A stretch of DNA of 10,251 nucleotides from contig CAKSGG010000122.1 of the NCBI GenBank assembly GCA_934454215.1, forward strand, positions 1 through 10,251. The letters run 5' to 3'. The position numbers and the translations under genes are program-made. The notes below the pieces were generated by a model that saw only the letters and a program-made list of their open reading frames with translations, had not been told where the DNA came from and made no database searches. The DNA is from an uncultured Clostridia bacterium. Lineage in GTDB: Bacteria; Bacillota; Clostridia; UBA1381. Shown one piece after another: positions 6,324 to 10,251 of this stretch. How positions within the stretch are numbered: position 1 is the first letter of the stretch; the number at the start of each line of letters is the position of its first letter.

Positions 6324-8957
6324 ATGAAAAATATGGGAGTAAATGAAATAAGAGAAAAGTTTTTAAGCTTTTTTGAAACGAAAAACTGTCTGAGACTTGA
6401 CAGCTTTCCGCTTATTCCTAAAAACGACGCAAGTCTGCTTTTGATAAATTCGGGAATGGCTCCGCTTAAGCCGTGGTTTACAGGTGCGGAAATTCCGCCC
6501 AGAAAGAGAGTTACAACCTGTCAGAAATGTATCAGAACGGGCGATATAGAAAACGTGGGAAAAACCGCAAGACACGGTACGTTTTTTGAAATGCTCGGCA
6601 ATTTCTCGTTCGGCGATTACTTCAAAAAGGAGGCGACCGCATGGGCGTGGGAATTTTTCACAAAGGTTATGGAGATACCCGAGGACAAGCTTTGGGTTTC
6701 GGTTTACGAGGACGATGACGAGGCTGCCGATATTTGGATAAATCAAGTCGGCGTAAAGCCCGAAAGAATAGTCCGCCTGGGCAAGGAGGACAACTTCTGG
6801 GAGCATGGAACAGGTCCGTGCGGTCCCTGCTCGGAGATTTATTTTGACCGGGGCGAGGAATACGGCTGCGGCTCGCCGACGTGCGGCGTAGGCTGTGACT
6901 GCGACAGATTTATGGAGGTCTGGAATCTTGTGTTTACGCAGTTCGATAAGGACGAGGACGGAAATTACAATCCTCTGCCGAACCCGAATATTGATACGGG
7001 AATGGGGCTTGAGCGTCTTGCTGTTGTTATGCAGGGCGTGGATAATCTGTTTGAGGTTGATACCGTTCAGGACGTTATGAAGCATATTTGCAAAATATCG
7101 GGGCTTGAATATAAAAAGGACGAAAAGAAAGACGTTTCACTGCGTGTTATAACCGACCATATACGTGCTACGGTTATGATGATTTCGGACGGAGTTACAC
7201 CGTCGAACGAGGGCAGAGGATATGTTTTAAGACGTCTTTTAAGACGTGCCGCAAGACACGGCAAGCTTATCGGAATAAACGAGCCGTTTTTGTATACAGT
7301 TGCCGATACGGTTATAAACTGTTCGGAACAGGCTTATCCCGAGCTTGAAGAAAAGAGAGATTATATTAAGAAGATAATCAAAATCGAAGAGGGCAAATTT
7401 GACGCAACAATAGACAACGGACTTGTTATTTTAAATCAGTATATTGATACCGCAAAGAAAAACGGCGAAAATCAGCTTTCGGGCGATGAGGCGTTCAAGC
7501 TGCACGATACGTACGGCTTCCCTCTTGATTTGACAATTGAAATCGCAGAGGAAAACGGTCTGGAAGTTGATATTGACGGCTTTAATGCGGCAATGCAGAC
7601 TCAAAAGGAAACCGCAAGAAACGCAAGAGCTGACGGCTCAAGCTGGGACGCTGACGAGACTTATGTATTTGAAAATGCCGCTCCGACCGTATTTACGGGC
7701 TATACGGAGTTGACATCGGACGCAAAGGTTGTCGGGGTAGTTGTGTCGGGCGAAGGCGTATGCGATAAAATCACGGACGGAACGGGATTTATTGTTACGG
7801 ACAAAACTCCGTTCTATGCGGAAATGGGCGGTCAGTGCGGTGATATAGGTACTGTTTTGTCGGACGGCAAGGAGCTTGCAAAAGTAATAAATACAACAAA
7901 AACGGGCGACGGATTCTATCTGCATGAGGTTGAGGTGAGTGCGCCGATAGCGCTTGGCGACAGCGTTACAATGTCGGTTGATAAGTCAAACAGAATGGAT
8001 ATAAGCAGAAACCATTCGGCAACGCACTTACTGCATAAGGCGTTAAAAGAAACTCTCGGTTCGCACGTTGCACAGGCAGGCTCGCTTGTTACGAATGACA
8101 GAATGCGTTTTGACTTCTCTCATTTTGAGGCAATGACTGCGGAACAGCTTGCAAATGCAGAACGTCTTGTAAACGAGGCGATACTTTCGGCGCTTGATAT
8201 AGTTACAAAGGAAATGCCTATCGAGGAGGCAAGAAAGACGGGTGCGGCGGCACAGTTCGGCGAAAAATACGGCGATGTCGTAAGAGTCGTATCAATGGGT
8301 GATTATTCGGTTGAGTTCTGCGGCGGTACACATTTGACAAATACCGCACAGTGCGGCTTGTTCAAGATTATTTCGGAAAGCGGAGTTGCGGCGGGCGTAA
8401 GACGTATCGAGGCTGTTACGGGCAGAGGCGTTCTTGAATATATTCATGAAAATGACGCACTTATCGCAAGAACTGCGGTGGCTCTTAAAACAAATCTTCT
8501 TCATGAGATTGACAAGAAAGCTGAAACGACCGTAAACGAATTGAAGGACGCACAGAAAGAGATTGAAAACGCAAAGGCAAAAATGGCGGCGGCAAAAGCA
8601 AGCGACGTTATGAGCCAAGTAAAGAAAATCGGTGAAATAGACGTTCTTACGGCACAGCTTGACGGCATGAGCGCCGACGCATTAAAGACGGTTGCGGATA
8701 AATTCAAGGAAACAACAGACTGCGGAGCGGTTATTCTTGCTGCAAATACGGACGGAAAGCTTATATTTGTCGCAATGGCAACAAAGGCGGCTGTAGGCAA
8801 GGGCGTTCACGCAGGAAAGATTATAAAGGATATAACGGCAATCGCAGGCGGCAGAGGCGGCGGAAAGCCCGATATGGCACAGGGCGGCGGCTCGGATGCG
8901 GGCAAGATAAGCGAAGCTTTGGCAAGAGCGGAAGAACTCATTTCCGATTTAAATTAG
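6324..8957 (+). CDS. alaS: Alanine--tRNA ligase
   Basis: This class II synthetase charges tRNA-Ala with alanine and clears mischarged Ser-tRNA and Gly-tRNA. It has 877 residues from ATG 6324. That start has AAAGGA (6309-6314) 9 nt upstream, while an in-frame TTG at 6306 has no suitable site. Domains in order are as follows. The catalytic core has motif 2, RHGTFFEMLGNFSFGDYFK, from residue 83 and motif 3, GMGLERL, at 226-232. The editing domain has HSATH at 564-568 and CGGTH at 666-670, which together supply the zinc ligands. Next comes a coiled-coil linker (ELKDAQKEIENAKAKMAAAK), and then the C-Ala domain with its glycine-rich GGRGGGKPDMAQGGG. A cysteine cluster at 182-193 (GCGSPTCGVGCDCD) lies in the core and resembles clostridial AlaS proteins. 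The protein is intact. The next gene starts 11 nt after its stop. Confidence 0.98.
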   Translation: MKNMGVNEIREKFLSFFETKNCLRLDSFPLIPKNDASLLLINSGMAPLKPWFTGAEIPPRKRVTTCQKCIRTGDIENVGKTARHGTFFEMLGNFSFGDYFKKEATAWAWEFFTKVMEIPEDKLWVSVYEDDDEAADIWINQVGVKPERIVRLGKEDNFWEHGTGPCGPCSEIYFDRGEEYGCGSPTCGVGCDCDRFMEVWNLVFTQFDKDEDGNYNPLPNPNIDTGMGLERLAVVMQGVDNLFEVDTVQDVMKHICKISGLEYKKDEKKDVSLRVITDHIRATVMMISDGVTPSNEGRGYVLRRLLRRAARHGKLIGINEPFLYTVADTVINCSEQAYPELEEKRDYIKKIIKIEEGKFDATIDNGLVILNQYIDTAKKNGENQLSGDEAFKLHDTYGFPLDLTIEIAEENGLEVDIDGFNAAMQTQKETARNARADGSSWDADETYVFENAAPTVFTGYTELTSDAKVVGVVVSGEGVCDKITDGTGFIVTDKTPFYAEMGGQCGDIGTVLSDGKELAKVINTTKTGDGFYLHEVEVSAPIALGDSVTMSVDKSNRMDISRNHSATHLLHKALKETLGSHVAQAGSLVTNDRMRFDFSHFEAMTAEQLANAERLVNEAILSALDIVTKEMPIEEARKTGAAAQFGEKYGDVVRVVSMGDYSVEFCGGTHLTNTAQCGLFKIISESGVAAGVRRIEAVTGRGVLEYIHENDALIARTAVALKTNLLHEIDKKAETTVNELKDAQKEIENAKAKMAAAKASDVMSQVKKIGEIDVLTAQLDGMSADALKTVADKFKETTDCGAVILAANTDGKLIFVAMATKAAVGKGVHAGKIIKDITAIAGGRGGGKPDMAQGGGSDAGKISEALARAEELISDLN

Positions 8958-8968
8958 GAGGACTTACT

Positions 8969-9835
8969 ATGAATTACAGATTTATGCGTTTCCCGAACGG
9001 CAAACCCAAGGCTGTTACATTCAGCTATGACGATGCGCCTGTTTGTGATAAAAAATTTATTGAGATAATAGATAAATACGGAATTAAATGTACGTTTAAC
9101 ATTCCGAGTGCGTGGATTGGCTTACAGGACCATCTGAGCGCCGATGAAATTAAAACGCTTATATGCAGCGGCGGTCATGAGGCGGCGGTGCATTGCGCTC
9201 ATCATAAGGCACCGGGGCAGTTCCGTCCGATAGAAATAATCAAGGATGTTCTGCAAAACAGACTGGAGCTTGAAAAAATAACGGGAGGTATTGTACGGGG
9301 CATGGCATACCCCAACAGCGGTATTACAAAAACCGAAAACGGCTTGTCGTATGAGAATATAAAAAGCTATTTGCAGGATTTGGATATTGCATACTCACGC
9401 ACATTGGGCGGCGATAACAATTCGTTTGCAATGCCCAACGACTGGCTCGCATGGCTGCCGACGGCGCACCATGAAAATCCGCAGATTTTCGATTACATTG
9501 ATGAATTTGTAAAATTTGACCCGTCACAGGTATATATTTCAAACCGTTCGCCGAGACTGTTCTATCTGTGGGGACACAGCTATGAATTTAATCGTAATAA
9601 TAATTGGGACAGACTTGAAAAGATATGCGAATTGCTTGGAAACAAGGACGATACGTGGTATGCGGCAAATATAGAAATATACGATTATACAATGGCGTAC
9701 AATTCGCTTGTATACAGTGCGGATAGCACGAAGGTTTACAATCCGTCGCTGAAAGAAATCTGGTTTGAAATCGACGATAAGCTTTATTCGGTCAAATCGG
9801 GAGAAACAATAACAATCGGGGAGGTTAAGGACTGA
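8969..9835 (+). CDS. Polysaccharide deacetylase-like (NodB/CE4 fold) protein, cytosolic
   Basis: The family removes N- or O-acetyl groups from carbohydrate polymers using a metal held by one Asp and two His. The visible motifs are FSYDDAPV (Asp21, Asp22; motif 1), GGHEAAVHCAHH with His76 and His80 (motif 2, Cys replacing the usual Ser/Thr), VRGMAYPNSG (motif 3-like) and LFYLWGHSYEF near residue 200, whose His fits the last motif. It has 288 residues with no signal peptide or membrane segment, unlike peptidoglycan or chitin deacetylases that act outside the cell, so the substrate may be a small intracellular sugar or amide. The C-terminal 60 residues resemble a small beta domain of unknown role. 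AGGAGGA (8956-8962) overlaps the alaS stop and lies 6 nt before the ATG, indicating one operon with alaS. The exact substrate cannot be assigned. Confidence 0.85.
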   Translation: MNYRFMRFPNGKPKAVTFSYDDAPVCDKKFIEIIDKYGIKCTFNIPSAWIGLQDHLSADEIKTLICSGGHEAAVHCAHHKAPGQFRPIEIIKDVLQNRLELEKITGGIVRGMAYPNSGITKTENGLSYENIKSYLQDLDIAYSRTLGGDNNSFAMPNDWLAWLPTAHHENPQIFDYIDEFVKFDPSQVYISNRSPRLFYLWGHSYEFNRNNNWDRLEKICELLGNKDDTWYAANIEIYDYTMAYNSLVYSADSTKVYNPSLKEIWFEIDDKLYSVKSGETITIGEVKD

Positions 9836-10179
9836 TGAATGATTGCTTGTTCTGTAAAATAATAAACGGAGAAATTCCGTCAAAAAAGGTGTTTGAAAAC
9901 GATATGGTTTATGCTTTTTGCGACATAGACCCGCAGGCGCCCGAACACGTTGTAATTGTGCCGAAAACACATATAAAGAGCGCAAACGAGATAACAGCCG
10001 AAAATTCAAAATATATTACGGCGGTTTGGGAGGCTGTTCCGCAGATTGCAAAACAGCTCGGCATAGACGAAAAGGGCTACAGAGTTGTGAATAACTGCGG
10101 TGAATACGGCGGTCAGTCTGTGGCACACATTCATTTTCACTTAATGGGCGGCAGACAGTTCGGCTGGCCGGCAGGCTGA
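9835..10179 (+). CDS. HIT-family (HinT-like) purine nucleoside phosphoramidase/nucleotide hydrolase
   Basis: HIT proteins hydrolyse AMP-linked substrates such as aminoacyl-adenylates or AMP-lysine through a histidine triad. The triad is present as HIHFHLMGG (His98, His100, His102), preceded by GGQSV and followed by GRQFGWPAG, the usual bacterial HinT ending. The N-terminus NDCLFCKIINGEIPSKKV, with its CxxC pair (Cys4, Cys7), is also typical. It has 114 residues, full length for the family. The start ATG overlaps the previous stop by one base (TGATG), with GGGGAGG at 9818-9824. HinT enzymes can hydrolyse aminoacyl-adenylates released by tRNA synthetases, so an operon with alaS is functionally reasonable, though that link is inferred. 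Confidence 0.95.
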   Translation: MNDCLFCKIINGEIPSKKVFENDMVYAFCDIDPQAPEHVVIVPKTHIKSANEITAENSKYITAVWEAVPQIAKQLGIDEKGYRVVNNCGEYGGQSVAHIHFHLMGGRQFGWPAG

Positions 10180-10201
10180 TAATATCAAAGGGGACGAAAT
10201 T

Positions 10202-10251
10202 ATGACGGCGATTATAGATTACGGTGCGGGAAATCTGCACAGCGTGAAAAA
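10202..10251 (+). CDS. hisH: Imidazole glycerol phosphate synthase subunit HisH, N-terminal fragment (3' partial)
   Basis: Only 16 codons are in the window: MTAIIDYGAGNLHSVK. This matches the very conserved N-terminus of HisH (IIDYGxGNLxSV), the glutaminase subunit that feeds ammonia to HisF in histidine synthesis. A site reading AGGGGA (10189-10194) lies 7 nt before the ATG, and the gene starts 22 nt after the HIT gene's stop, so it probably belongs to the same transcript or opens a his cluster. The Cys-His-Glu catalytic triad is outside the window. PdxT, another small glutaminase, starts differently and is unlikely. Confidence 0.85.
   Translation, partial: MTAIIDYGAGNLHSVK

Noticed and set aside
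1..10251. CRISPR arrays, insertion sequences, tRNA or rRNA genes
   Set aside because: No regularly spaced repeats, transposase-like proteins with terminal inverted repeats, or structural RNA signatures were seen.

Overview
The window looks like a chromosomal segment of a strictly anaerobic, low-GC Gram-positive bacterium, most likely a gut-type member of the Clostridia. The reasons are an oxygen-sensitive pyruvate formate-lyase (PFL) system as a main operon, AGGAGG-type ribosome binding sites before most genes, very tight gene packing, a clostridial-looking AlaS, and an ECF-type biotin uptake protein. No genus can be named from the sequence alone.

Region 1 (1-2137, + strand) is a type II restriction-modification pair: a DNA (cytosine-5) methyltransferase whose N-terminus lies off the left edge, overlapping by ATGA a PD-(D/E)XK endonuclease of unrecognised specificity. 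By eye these genes are more AT-rich in codon choice than the housekeeping genes to the right, which fits an acquired module. A short more GC-rich stretch with no assignable gene (2138-2251) follows, then a strong hairpin terminator that serves both converging operons.

Region 2 (6071 down to 2297, - strand) is a four-gene operon. It has a clear promoter (TTGACA, 17 bp, TATATT), a structured leader of about 100 nt, and then the PFL catalytic chain, a free-standing 79-residue glycyl-radical domain, the PFL-activating radical-SAM enzyme (pflA) and the biotin transporter bioY. The main observation of the window is here. PFL, normally one chain of about 740-760 residues, is encoded as two polypeptides. 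The large chain keeps the Cys-Cys active site but stops before the glycyl-radical domain. That domain (RVSGYAV) has its own perfect Shine-Dalgarno sequence and ATG. The radical can therefore only be supplied by a separate subunit, which PflA would activate.

Region 3 (5934-6323) is the divergent control region between the pfl operon and alaS. Both promoters can be read, and there are several small dyads.

Region 4 (6324-10251, + strand) is a second tight operon: alaS, a cytosolic polysaccharide-deacetylase-like protein, a HIT-family nucleotide hydrolase, and the first 16 codons of hisH at the right edge.
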